Position numbers and translations under genes: made by a program | Origin: Ophiosphaerella korrae | Lineage: Eukaryota; Ascomycota; Dothideomycetes; Pleosporales; Phaeosphaeriaceae | Length of the DNA: 47,119 nt | Direction: 5' to 3' | Assembly: GCA_028456385.1 (NCBI GenBank) | Contig: JALNQF010000324.1 | Location: forward strand, 1 to 47,119 | The notes under the pieces: model-generated | Databases searched by the model: none | Told to the model about the DNA's origin: nothing | The model's input: only the letters and a program-made list of their open reading frames with translations | Shown here: piece after piece, positions 11,101-20,721 of the stretch | How the letters are laid out: every line of letters begins with the position of its first letter | How positions within the stretch are numbered: position 1 is the first letter of the stretch

Positions 11101-12500
11101 TACTAAACTAAATAGTATAATAAGATATTTAAAATAACTATATCTTGTTTTAAATACTATCTTTTACTTATTACTTTTCTTAATACGTAGCTTATAATAG
11201 GCGTTATAAAGGTTAAGCTTTAAGAAGATTTTTACTTTTAATAGTTAATCTAATATCTTACTAATAAGAGAAATTAAGTATCTATCTTTAATTATAATCT
11301 TATTTAGGCCTCTATAGTCTATATAGAGATAAAAAGTACTATTTAACTTTAGAATAAAGAGAATTAGAGTACTTACTAAGATTTACTTAAGTAGATCTAT
11401 CCTTTCTCTTACGCTATATTAAGGTATTCCTAAAAGATATCTAGTTCTTAGTAAGATAGGTTATATATTAAGATATTTAGGATCTTCTTACTCTCTTTAA
11501 TTTCTATAGCGTAATTATATTCTCTATAAAGAGTAAGTATCTTTATCTAATTCTTACTAAATACGCGCTACTTATAGTATAGCTTTTTTAAAATATATAT
11601 TATTTCTTCTTTATTAAACGCGTTATCTACGTACTAGTAGCCTTTTAAGCTATTATTAGAAGTAGTCTAAGCTTCCTTTACTAGTAGTTTTAACTATTTA
11701 AGATCTTTATAATATATACTTACTACTACCTTTTATATTATCTTTTCTAGTAGCTATAATAGTAATAGTATATCTTTAATATAATATCTTATATAATTAA
11801 TAATCTTATTTATAGTATTTTTTAGCTAGAGTAGACTTTACTTATAGTACTAGGTAGTATCTATAATAGTATCTTTACTAGGTCCTTTCTATATTAATAG
11901 TCTACTAGGCTTTTCTAATAGTAGCTTAGTAGTAGACTAATAAATATCTTAAGTAACTATATCTCTTAGTTCTTTATTTAGTACTATATAGATAAGCCTA
12001 TTAGGATAGAAGATATATACTTATTCTCTTAGCGTAATATTATTAAATAGCTCTTAAGTACTTACTAGAGTTATTCTTTTATTTTTTAACTCTTTTAGCT
12101 ACTATTAGAAAGTACTTAATAGAAATCTAATCTATAAGTTAGCCTCTTTTAGCTATAAGTACTTTAAGATAAAGTTATAACTACTAAAGATTACTTCTAA
12201 AAAGTATTAAAAACTAATATTATACTTAATTCTTTTATTATCTTTATATATAACTATAAGATTATATACTATATAAATAGCTAGTTATATATTATTTAAA
12301 AATATAGTTATAGAAATACCTTTTATCTCTATATTTAAGTATACTAAGAGTTTAGTACTTTCTTTATTAATTAAGTTTACTTCTACGCCTAAATTATAAA
12401 GAGCCTAGAATACTACTAGAATTCTTTTAAAGGTAGGTATAACTATATTAACTATAATCTTTAAATATTCTCCTTTTATTTCTTACCCTAATTACTAGTA
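8150..12500 (-). pseudogene. pol of F: protease, RT, RNase H, integrase, chromodomain
   Basis: Read leftwards on the minus strand. Retropepsin at about 12440-12370 (A-L-Y-N-L-G-V-E-V-N-L-I, from A-L-x-D-x-G). Reverse transcriptase at about 11480-10960, with the catalytic Y-L-D-D as Y-L-D-N at 11028-11017 and LYNAYYKLRI upstream. RNase H follows at about 10900-10300 and the integrase at about 9900-8400, with a DFIINLLVLRN motif near 9280-9240 for the first catalytic Asp. A C-terminal chromodomain lies at 8343-8179 (RILDYKDIKARKRKYLIK, then ATWELASNLDYY). This is the enzyme set for reverse transcription and integration, with a module expected to bind methylated H3. RIP stops occur throughout. 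Confidence 0.85.
8179..8343 (-). other. Chromodomain at the C-terminus of F pol
   Basis: The minus-strand frame gives VKRILDYKDIKARKRKYLIK, then a stop for Trp, L-G, and later ATWELASNLDYYV. This is the chromovirus chromodomain pattern (Y-L-V-K-W-x-G, then T-W-E-P-x-x-N-L). The aromatic Trp codons now read TAG. Confidence 0.85.
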
Positions 12501-12549
12501 AGAAAGGTTAGTAACTAAAGCTTTTTTTTTCTTAACTCTAGGTTTTTAT

Positions 12550-13840
12550 TTTTAAATTAAAGTTTCTCTAATTTAAAATTTTTATTCTTCTAGTAAAGCT
12601 TTTAGTATCTTTTCTAGTTACTAACTCTTTCTTCTTCTAGCTTTTTAGCTAAAGAACTAAGCTACTACTAGTTTTTTATTAGTTTACCTCTAAGTAAAAG
12701 TTAAGACTTCTACTAATTCTATCTTTTATTAGGTATATTATACTCTTAAGTAAGTACTAGATATTTTCTTTTATAAGAATTTAATTAAGATTAAGTAGAT
12801 CTATTTTTACTTATATTATAAACTACTTTTAGTCTAGTTATAGTAACTACTATTTCTATATTTTAAAGTACTCTTTTAAAATCTTCTTAGAAGCTAATAT
12901 TATTTAAACTTCTATTATATTAGAGCTTAGTTTAATACGCTTTAGGTATCTTTAATTAAATATATAAGATTTTTAGTTTATTATTATTATTAAGTTTAAT
13001 AAATATATTAGAGAAAATAGCTTTTTTCTTATATAGATATAATAAGATAGAATTAATACTATTACTACTATACTATTAATAGTTCTAGAACTTAGAGTAG
13101 TTTTAAAACTTTATTAATACTAGGTCTTAGACTAGCTAGCGCTATTCTACTTTTAATCTATCTTAAGTCTAAATAAATTTATTATTAATTTTCTATTATA
13201 GTAGTTTATAATAAATATTATATTAAATTATATTTAATACCTAATAGAGTCTTATATTAGTATCTTCTAAAGCTTAAACTAATCTAAAAGTAGTTTCTAT
13301 ATTTTTAGCCTAGGTTTATACTTATTATAGCGTAAGTTATTACTTTTTAAAGCTTAACTTAGGTCTTAGTAGTACTTTATTAAGTATATCTATAAGTTTA
13401 CCTATATTATTATAAGCTACCTTAAAGTAGCCTATAGTAGTTTTACTACTACTAGTACCTAGTAGTATATATAATACTATATTAACTTAGTCTTCTAACT
13501 TTATAATTACTTTAAGTAGAGAACTATTACTTTATACTTTAAATAAAGTATTTATTAATTTTTAAATAAACTACTATAGAGTTTCTTTTATTAGCTCTAA
13601 TAAAACCTTTTTTAAGAAAGTAGTATTACTTTCTATTTTCTTTAGAAAGGGTATAAAGTCTATTATTTACTTTAAAGCGTTTTCTTAGAGTAGTAAGAGC
13701 TTATTATCTAATAAGCTATTTATAACTACGTTACTAGCTACTATATCTTAGAGAGATAGTAGGTTAGTTTTAGAAAAGCTTTACTAAGCTAACTAGCTAC
13801 TACGTATAACTTTTTAATTAGTTATAATAAATTTAATCTA
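12550..13840 (-). pseudogene. gag region of F
   Basis: Assigned by position between the 5' LTR (13878-14110) and the protease. The minus strand stays mostly open with RIP-type stops. I could not recognise zinc knuckles with certainty and cannot place the start, so the product is inferred from element structure rather than motif. Confidence 0.5.
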
Positions 13841-13877
13841 ATAACTACTTTTTAGTTAGAATAAAAAAGATTTAAAT

Positions 13878-14110
13878 TATAAAGAGTATTTAGTAAAAGT
13901 TAGATATAATAGAATAATAGGTATATTAATAAAGTAAGATAAATCCTTAAAGAATTTATAAGCTTATAAAAGTATTTATATATCTAAAAAGTATATATAA
14001 TTCTAAGTAGCTCTAAAAGTAATCTTAGAAGTACCTAAAGAGCTTAAAAGAAGGTTTAAAGAGAGAGGCTTAAAGAGAAGTTTTAAGTAAAAAGAAAAGT
14101 ACCTATAATA
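13878..14110 (-). repeat. 5' LTR of F (233 bp)
   Basis: Partner of 6091-6323, of identical length and with only scattered transitions. The primer-binding site should lie just left of 13878 on the minus strand; the sequence there (ATTTAAATC) is too altered to match a tRNA. Confidence 0.92.
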
Positions 14111-14115
14111 TAGAC
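14111..14115. other. Target-site duplication of F, right copy (tagac)
   Basis: Exact repeat of 6086-6090. Copy A pol continues from here. Confidence 0.9.
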
Positions 14116-16915
14116 TTAAAAGAAGATAAAGACGTAAGATAAAGCCTAGTCTATAGAAAAATAGAAGAAGAATCTAAGATTAAATAAGTATTTATTAAAA
14201 ACGTAATTAGAAAAAGATAAATATAAAAATCTAAATCCTTAGTAGTATATAGACTTATATTTATAGATAAAAAAGGAATAAGTAATAAGAGACTCTATAT
14301 AGACTTTAAAAAAACTAATATAATTATAAATAAGAACTAATACCTACTACTATAAATAAATAAAATATAGAATAAGCTATAAAAAGTAAAGATCTTTACT
14401 AAACTAGATATCTAGAACGCTTACTACTAGATTAGAATTAAGAAAAAAAATAAGTAGAAAATAGTATTTAGAATATAGTATAGACTATATAAATACCTAG
14501 TTATACTATTTAGCTTAATAAATATACTAGTAGTATTCTAAGAAAGGATTAATATAGTACTAAGAGAGTACTTAGATATATTTATATTTATATACTAAGA
14601 TAATATCTTTATATTCTTAGAAATAGAAGAAGAATACATATAATATATATATAAAGTACTAGAAAAACTAGTAGAAAGTAAATTATTTCTTAAAATAAGG
14701 AAATATAAATTCTATATAAAAGAAATAGATTTTCTTAGATTTATTATTAAACTAAGAAAAATTAAGATTAACCTAGAAAAGATTAGATTAATTAATAAAT
14801 AGCTAATACTAAAGAACCTAAAAGAGGTATAATAATTTTATAGGTTAGCTAACTTTTATAGAAAGTTAATAGTAAGATAGTTTAAAAATATAAAACTAAT
14901 AATAAAACTTATAAAGAAAGATACGCTATTTAAATAGATAAAAGAATATAATAAAGTATTTAATAAGATTAAAGAAAAATTTATAAAAAACCTAGTTATT
15001 AGAATATATAACCTAGACCTACTAGTAATAGTAAAAATAGATATATCTAATTTAGTCTATAGAATAGTATTAATACAAGAAAACCTAAAGACTAAAAAAG
15101 AATATTTAGTTAAATACTTCTCTAAGAAAATAAAAATAGTAGAACTTAACTACTTAATTTATAATAAAGAGATACTAGTAATTTATAAAGTATTTAAATA
15201 ATAGAAAGTATACCTATAAAGAGTAAAGTACTAGATAAAAGTTTATATAGACTATAAGAATCTTATAAGATTTATAATAAATAAAAAGTTATTATAATAC
15301 TATATAAGATAGTAAAAGTTTCTATTAATATTTAACTTAGAAATTATATATATAAAAGAGAAAGATAACTAATTTATAGATACTTTTAGTAGAAGACTAG
15401 ACTTATAAAAAGATATAAGTACTACTAGTATAGTTTTAGTTTAGAATAAAAAAAGATATTTAGTTTTAAATATACTTAAAATAGCTATAATACTTAAAAG
15501 AATAAGTAGTAAGCTAAATAAATAGATTTAAGAAGTAATATAAAAAGTATCTAAAGAAATAGTAAAACTAGAGATCTAAAAAGGACTTATATAAGCTTAT
15601 AGAAGAATATATATTCTAAGAAAAATTTAAAGAGAATTTATATAATAATTCTATAAATTACTAGTATATAGATACTAAAGTATTAATAAAATATTAGATA
15701 GACTCTTAAAGGACTACTATATCTTAAAAGTAAAATAACTAGTAATAGAGATACTACAAGACTATATAGAATATTAAAAAAATAAATATAATAGATACGT
15801 ACTATATAAAATACTATAACTAGTTAAGATACTAGAATAACTATAGAGAGTTATTATAATAAACTTTATTATAAAACTACTAAAGTCTAAAGACCTAATA
15901 TTAGAAGTTAAATATAATAGAATTTTAATAATAGTAAATAAACTTATAAAGTACTTATATTTCTAACTATATAAAAAGAAAAGTAAGATAGAAGTTACTA
16001 TATACTAAGTTCTAAGAACTATAATTAGCTAATATAGACTACCTAATAAAATTATTATAGATAGAGACGTATAATTTATATTAAAACTATAGAGAATAAT
16101 AATAGCGTAATTAAGAATATAATACGTAATATCTATAGTATATTATCTATAAATAGATAAATAGTTAGAATATATAAACTAGATAGTAGAATAATACTTA
16201 AGATACTACCTTAACTATAACTAGAATAATTAGGTATAAATACTACTTATAGTATAGTTAGTATATAATAGTATAAAGAATATAGTAATAAAAGTATTAC
16301 TCTTTTTTATAAACTATAGATTTAACTCTAATAAATATAAAATACTAAGAAATTTAGAATCTTAGACTCTAAAAAAAAGAAAACTTTATAAATAAACTAA
16401 AAGATATATATAATTAACTAGGATAAGATATAGAATTTTTATAAAATTATATAGTAAAGTACTATAATAAGAAATATAAAGAGAAACTCTAATTTAGAAA
16501 GAGAGAAAAAGTATAGTTAATATAAAGAAATATTAAAGTAAAAGATTAACTTTAAAACTAGATTATATTAAAATAAAACTATATAAAATTAAAAAAAAGG
16601 TTATAGTAGTTATATTTAAACTAAAACTACTAAGTAAAATAAAGATATACTAAATATTCTATATAGTACTACTAGAAAAAGTACTATAAAATATAGAGCT
16701 ACTAGTATATAAAGTAGATATATATAGAGAATAAAAAAAAATAAGAAGTTAAAAAGATTTTATAATACTAGTTTTATAATAAAAGAAACTACTACTTAGT
16801 AAAATAAATAAGTACTAATAAGAAAAAATAACTATAAAAAGAAATATAAAAACTAGTAGATAATATTAATTACTTTAAGAAATTAGAAAAGTTCTAAAAT
16901 TAAAACTCTTTAGAC
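14116..16915 (+). pseudogene. pol of copy A, 3' part: RT, RNase H, integrase, chromodomain
   Basis: Continues the frame broken at 6090. Reverse transcriptase at about 14200-14830: TKLDIxNAYYxIRIK near 14400, the I-Y-x-D-N form of Y-L-D-D at 14590-14604, and IDFLRFII. RNase H at about 14840-15370, including FIDTFSRRLD. Integrase at about 15600-16600, with the D64-type motif near 15860 and TDKxLEYINxIVExYLR near 16160-16200. A chromodomain occupies about 16735-16910 (FYNKRNYYLVK, then NYFKKLEKF). About one codon in 15-25 is a TAA/TAG from Gln or Trp, and frame shifts are rare. The frame closes after the chromodomain. Confidence 0.85.
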
Positions 16916-17106
16916 TACTTAGTAGTAAACTAAAAGAAATAACACTATTAGTAGTAGATAGAGAAGTATTAGATACGCCTAATATAGTAAGAGCTAAAGT
17001 AGCTTTTACTATATCTTTAAAATCTAACTTAGACTCTAGAAAAATAGACTACTTAATAGACTTCTTATTATTTAAGTCTTTTATCTTATATAAATAAAAT
17101 AAATAA
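16886..17106 (-). pseudogene. Conserved antisense frame in the 3' region of copy A
   Basis: A minus-strand frame of about 74 codons with a single TAG. It aligns without gaps to the antisense frame of copy B (20434-20721): about 40 of 70 codons encode the same residue and many others are conservative. Shared pieces include YKIK, KDIV, ATLA, SSL and FNFRT, and both have a TAG at the same K-x-S position. No family is recognised. The plus strand is also partly open here in another frame, so the coding strand is not proven. Confidence 0.35.
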
Positions 17107-17597
17107 GCTTAATTATTAGATAGTTATATCTAATTATTAAGAAGTTAAAACTAATATTATTTTAGTATATAATAAAAGATCTTATAGAGCTTTTTATACT
17201 CTTTTTTAGCTTTTATAATTTATAATAATAGTTTTTCTTAAGTATAGTTAATAGCTCTCCTTATTATATATAAGTATAGATATATAAAAAAGTATTCTTA
17301 ACTTATACTTTACTAGAAATATAATTAATAAGTTATAAGATAAATTAGTATTAGTATAAATATATACTTTATAGGCCTTACTATGTTTTAAAGAAAAGTA
17401 GACTAGTAGTAGATTTAAAAACTTATAATAAAAATATAAGAATATTATAATACTATAGTATAATATATAATCTACTAACTAAAGATAATAAAGAGTAAAT
17501 TTAATAGGTATAGAGATAGAAAATAAAGAACTTAATATAAATAAAGAAACTAGATTAATAACCTTAGCTCTAGGATAAGAAAATAAAGAGCTACCTA
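17107..17597 (+). other. 3' non-coding region of copy A
   Basis: About 490 bp between the antisense frame and the polypurine tract. It is similar in position and partly in sequence to the mirrored region of B (ending GATTAATAACCTTAGCTCTAG next to the tract). I see no further gene. Confidence 0.5.
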
Positions 17598-17610
17598 AAA
17601 GAGAAGATAG
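17598..17610 (+). other. Polypurine tract of copy A
   Basis: AAAAGAGAAGATAG-like purine run directly before the LTR start TATTATAG at 17611. The mirrored tract of B (AAAGAGAGGAATAG) is equivalent. Confidence 0.7.
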
Positions 17611-18062
17611 TATTATAGTAGTAATAAGAGAAATTAAAATAGAACTAATTAGTTTTAACTTAGATACTAATAAAGTATAAAATAAGTAAAGTAATAACTT
17701 TAATTAAAAAACTACTTATAATTAAGATATATAAGTAATCTCTTAATCTATTAAGTATATAGACAAGAAATAATTATAGATTAATAGATTAGTAATCTAT
17801 AATCTATAGTTACTAAGACTAAATATAAAGAATAGATTAATAGATTACTAGGAATATATAACTAGTAGTAATACGTATTATTAGGATAGTATTAGTAATC
17901 TAATCTCTAACCTAAAATACTAATACTTAATATTATATATATAAATTAACTATTATTTATAGTTATTACTAATTATAAAATAATCTTTTATTATTAACTC
18001 TTAATCTACTAATAACTTTAATAGTTACTTATAGTTAATAATAAGTAAATAACCTAATAACT
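17611..18062 (+). repeat. 3' LTR of copy A (type 2 centre)
   Basis: Starts TATTATAGTAGTAATAAGAG after the polypurine tract; the end near 18062 (CCTAATA) is approximate. It matches the LTR of E and the fragment 2558-2935, including GTACTAATAAAG-like and palindromic AATCTATAATCTATAG blocks. It does not match the centre of A's own 5' LTR, which is unusual for one element. Confidence 0.75.
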
Positions 18063-18830
18063 ATAGTTAAAAAAGTACTTAGTATAAGATCTAGAGAGTA
18101 AAGCTCTAAAAAAAGCTAAAAGTATAGCTAGCTAGCTAGCTCTAGTAAAATAAAGAGTAAACTTTATATAAGTAGTAAGCTTAGCTAGTAAGTTATAAAG
18201 AATTAATATAAAGTAACCTAAACTAATTAGACTTTAAACTCTAGAGTAAATACTTAAAACTAAAAAGTATTAGCTATAAGAAACTAATCTAAATTATAAA
18301 AGTAATTAAGATAGTAAATAATCTTAATATATAGTAGCTCTACTCTACTATACTAAATAAACCTAAAAAAGTAACTAAGTATTTAACAACGTTAAATATA
18401 GGAGTAGAATAGTATATATTACCTAAAGGCCCTTACCTTTACTTACACTTTACGCAGCTATAGCCTACTATAGCCTATAGTATAATAAATCTAGTAGCTC
18501 TTAAAATATATACTTAACTAAAGAAGTAAGCTTATTAGTATATCTAAAAGATAAGTATAAAGTTTATTAAAACTAGACTACTTTTTATTAAGTAGTTATA
18601 ACTTTAGTAGCTTTAAATAAAGTATAGTAAGCTTAAATACTTTTAATATATATAAGCTAAAAACTTTAAAAAATAAACCTAAATAATAAAGCTAAAAGTA
18701 AAAGTATATATATACTTTTATATAAACTTAAATAAAAAGAGTTAAGTAAAGTATTATAAGATTTACTACTTCTAGATTTTATTATCTAATAATAAATTAA
18801 TTAACTTACTATAGTCTATATAGTAATTAT
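18063..18830. other. Unassigned DNA between copy A and Copia reverse transcriptase
   Basis: No frame is recognised with confidence. It may be upstream Copia pol or host DNA. A patch at about 18385-18480 keeps several CpA/TpG and GC-richer runs (acaacg, ggcccttacc, cttacacttt, cgcagc), unlike its surroundings. No tRNA cloverleaf could be drawn there. Confidence 0.4.
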
Positions 18831-19606
18831 AGAAGCTACTATAAAATATAAGTAGATTTTATTTTAAACTTACTAAGATAAGCTTTTTAAACTACTTACT
18901 AAATAGAAAAATCTCTATATATATAAATATAAAAAGCTTTTTAAGTAAGTAGCTTAAAAAGAAATAAATACTCTTAATTTAGTAAGAATATAAAAAGAGA
19001 TTAATAGATTTTTAATAAAAGAATACTTACTACTACTTAAATAAGTATTTATATATAAGCTTAATAAAGATAGCTATTTTAAAAAGTATAAAGCTAAAAT
19101 TTATATTAGAAATAATCTATAAATAATTAATATAATCTAATTAATATACGTAGCTATATTAGTATTATACTTATTTAGATTAGTAATAGCTATTATAGCT
19201 AAATTTAATCTAGAGATTATATAATATAATAAAGTTAGTACTTTTTTATATACTTATAAAAATAACTAACTTAAAGTACTTTATAAGCTACTAAATAAAT
19301 TTAAAGTAAAAAGAAAATATATAATACTTAAATAAGTATTATATAAATTAAAAGATTTACTTTTATAATAGTATAAAGAGTTCTTAAAAATACTAAAAAA
19401 GAAAAAGCTTATACTATTAATAGAAGAGCTTTACTTATTCTTTAGTAAAAATTAAATGATTATATTACTTTTTTATATAGATAATATATTATAAATTTAC
19501 TATAAAAGTTATAAAAAGTTTACTTAAAATCTAATAAGTAAAATTACTTTAGCTTATAAAATTAAATCTAAAAAAGTAGTAAAATATTTTCTAAATATAA
19601 AAGTAA
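18831..19606 (+). pseudogene. Ty1/Copia reverse transcriptase, 5' part (element G)
   Basis: Reverse transcriptase of the RVT_2 (Copia) type. In order: FIYKLNKDSYFKKYKAKIYI (about 19045), KFNLEII, VLYKLKDLL (the A-L-Y-G-L-K motif, about 19340-19370), YKEFLKILKK, then the catalytic block MIILLFYIDNIL at about 19457-19490, from F-Y-V-D-D-I-L. Stops are TAA/TAG at Gln or Trp positions. The frame is interrupted after NIKVI by insertion of B, with target duplication agtaa, and resumes at 26641. The upstream end is open because integrase and gag are not recognised. Confidence 0.85.
19602..19606. other. Target-site duplication of B, left copy (agtaa)
   Basis: agtaa directly before the LTR start at 19607; exact repeat at 26636-26640. 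The Copia frame joins across the element when B and one duplication are removed. Confidence 0.88.
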
Positions 19607-20045
19607 TATAATAGGTATTACTAGAGTTAACTTCTTAATACCTAAGGGTATTAGTAGATTAGGAGGTAATAATAAAAGTTTATATAGTAATCTACAATAA
19701 GCTATAAATAATAGAAGATATTTTGCAACTATCTTAGTATTATCGCTTATAGTTAATAATTAAATTACTAATACTATCTTAATAATATATATTATACTAA
19801 CTATATACTTAGGCTTCTTAGCTAACTATATACTTTGTATTTACTAAGATTATAAATTTTAAATCTATTACGTACTTAGCTTTATACTTTATATTTACTA
19901 AGATTATAAATTATAAATCTATTACGTATCTTTATTATAGTTAGTCTCTTAATCTAGTTTATCTCTCTATAGGTTATATATGTTATTATTATCTATAGTA
20001 AGGCTAATTAGCTTAAATTAGTTTTCTCTTATTATAGCTATAATA
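19607..20045 (-). repeat. 3' LTR of B (439 bp, type 1)
   Basis: tataataggtattac to ctataata on the plus strand; same length as its partner at 26197. Contains two 54-bp units. The pair differs mainly by C/T and G/A transitions. Confidence 0.92.
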
Positions 20046-20061
20046 CTATTCCTCTCTTTAG
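20046..20061 (-). other. Polypurine tract of B
   Basis: The minus strand reads CTAAAGAGAGGAATAG just before the 3' LTR, matching the tract of A. Confidence 0.75.
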
Positions 20062-20433
20062 ATAAGTTTTTATTTCTTTATCCTAGGCCTAAAGTTATTA
20101 GTCTAGTTTTCTTATTTATTTTTAATTCTTTATTATTCTCTATATCTTTATATTCTAACTATAATAAACTTCTTCTTATTACTTATATTACTTATAACAA
20201 AGTTAAAATATTTCTTTATACTTATTATACTTAATTAAAGCTTACTTATCTTATATCTTTAAAGGATAGTAAATACTATAGTAAGTATATTCTAGCTAAT
20301 ATTTAATATAAGTATATACTATCTAGTATTTCTCTTATAGAGTATAAGTATTTAATTTCTATATAGTCTCGTCTTACTAAGTTATATAAGGTAAGCTATT
20401 AACTAAGCTTAAGAGATACTATTATTATAGCTT
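20062..20433. other. 3' non-coding region of B
   Basis: About 370 bp between the polypurine tract and the antisense frame. A GTAAGC-CTAAC-ATTATAG arrangement at about 20391-20430 could be a 40-bp plus-strand intron upstream of that frame, but it is shorter than usual. Nothing else is recognised. Confidence 0.4.
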
Positions 20434-20721
20434 ATAAAGGCTAAGGCTAAGTATAAACTAACTCTTTATAAGCTAGTAAATCTTTATTCTTATATTAAGT
20501 GTTTTTATAAAATAAAAGCTTATAATAATACTAAATTATCTAAATAGTCTTATACTTTAGAGGCTAAGATAAACCTTAAAGATATAGTTTAGGCTACTCT
20601 AGCTCCTATTATATTAAACGTTCCTAACGCCTCTCTATTTAGCGCTAGTAATATTAATTTTCTTAGTTTACTATAAAGTAGTCTAGAAGGTTTTAACTTT
20701 AGAACTCTTTTAGTTTCTTAA
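20434..20721 (+). pseudogene. Conserved antisense frame in the 3' region of B
   Basis: Plus-strand frame of about 95 codons opposite the B sense strand, with three internal TAG/TAA before the final TAA at 20719. It reads LIKKAKAKYKL-like basic residues, then KIK, LEAKINLKDIV, ATLAP, FSASNINFLSLL and FNFRTLL. It aligns gap-free with the antisense frame of copy A, which lies at the same position relative to the chromodomain. No family recognised. A minus-strand frame here, out of phase with pol, is also open and conserved, so the strand is not settled. Confidence 0.4.

Larger units (their letters stand above)
6091..14110 (-). mobile_element. Complete 8,020-bp Gypsy chromovirus F inside copy A
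   Basis: A different family from A to E: 233-bp LTRs at 6091-6323 and 13878-14110, flanked by tagac. The minus strand carries gag, protease, reverse transcriptase, RNase H, integrase and a C-terminal chromodomain. The polypurine tract beside the left LTR confirms the orientation. About 1.8 kb between the chromodomain and the 3' LTR is not pol and holds an apparent spliced gene on the opposite strand. All frames are broken by RIP-type stops. Confidence 0.92.
2936..18062 (+). mobile_element. Gypsy chromovirus copy A, complete in outline, split by element F
   Basis: 5' LTR 2936-3374, gag, protease, reverse transcriptase, RNase H, integrase, chromodomain, polypurine tract and 3' LTR 17611-18062 occur in order. 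Removing F (6091-14110) and one tagac duplication leaves about 7.1 kb, close to the 7,029 bp of the complete copy B. The two LTRs do not match each other in the centre and no convincing target duplication flanks the element (ttagt on the left; a different sequence on the right). The copy is probably recombinant. RIP stops break all frames. Confidence 0.85.

Noticed and set aside
18385..18480. A tRNA gene in the less-mutated patch
   Set aside because: No acceptor stem, anticodon arm or TTCRA box could be arranged.
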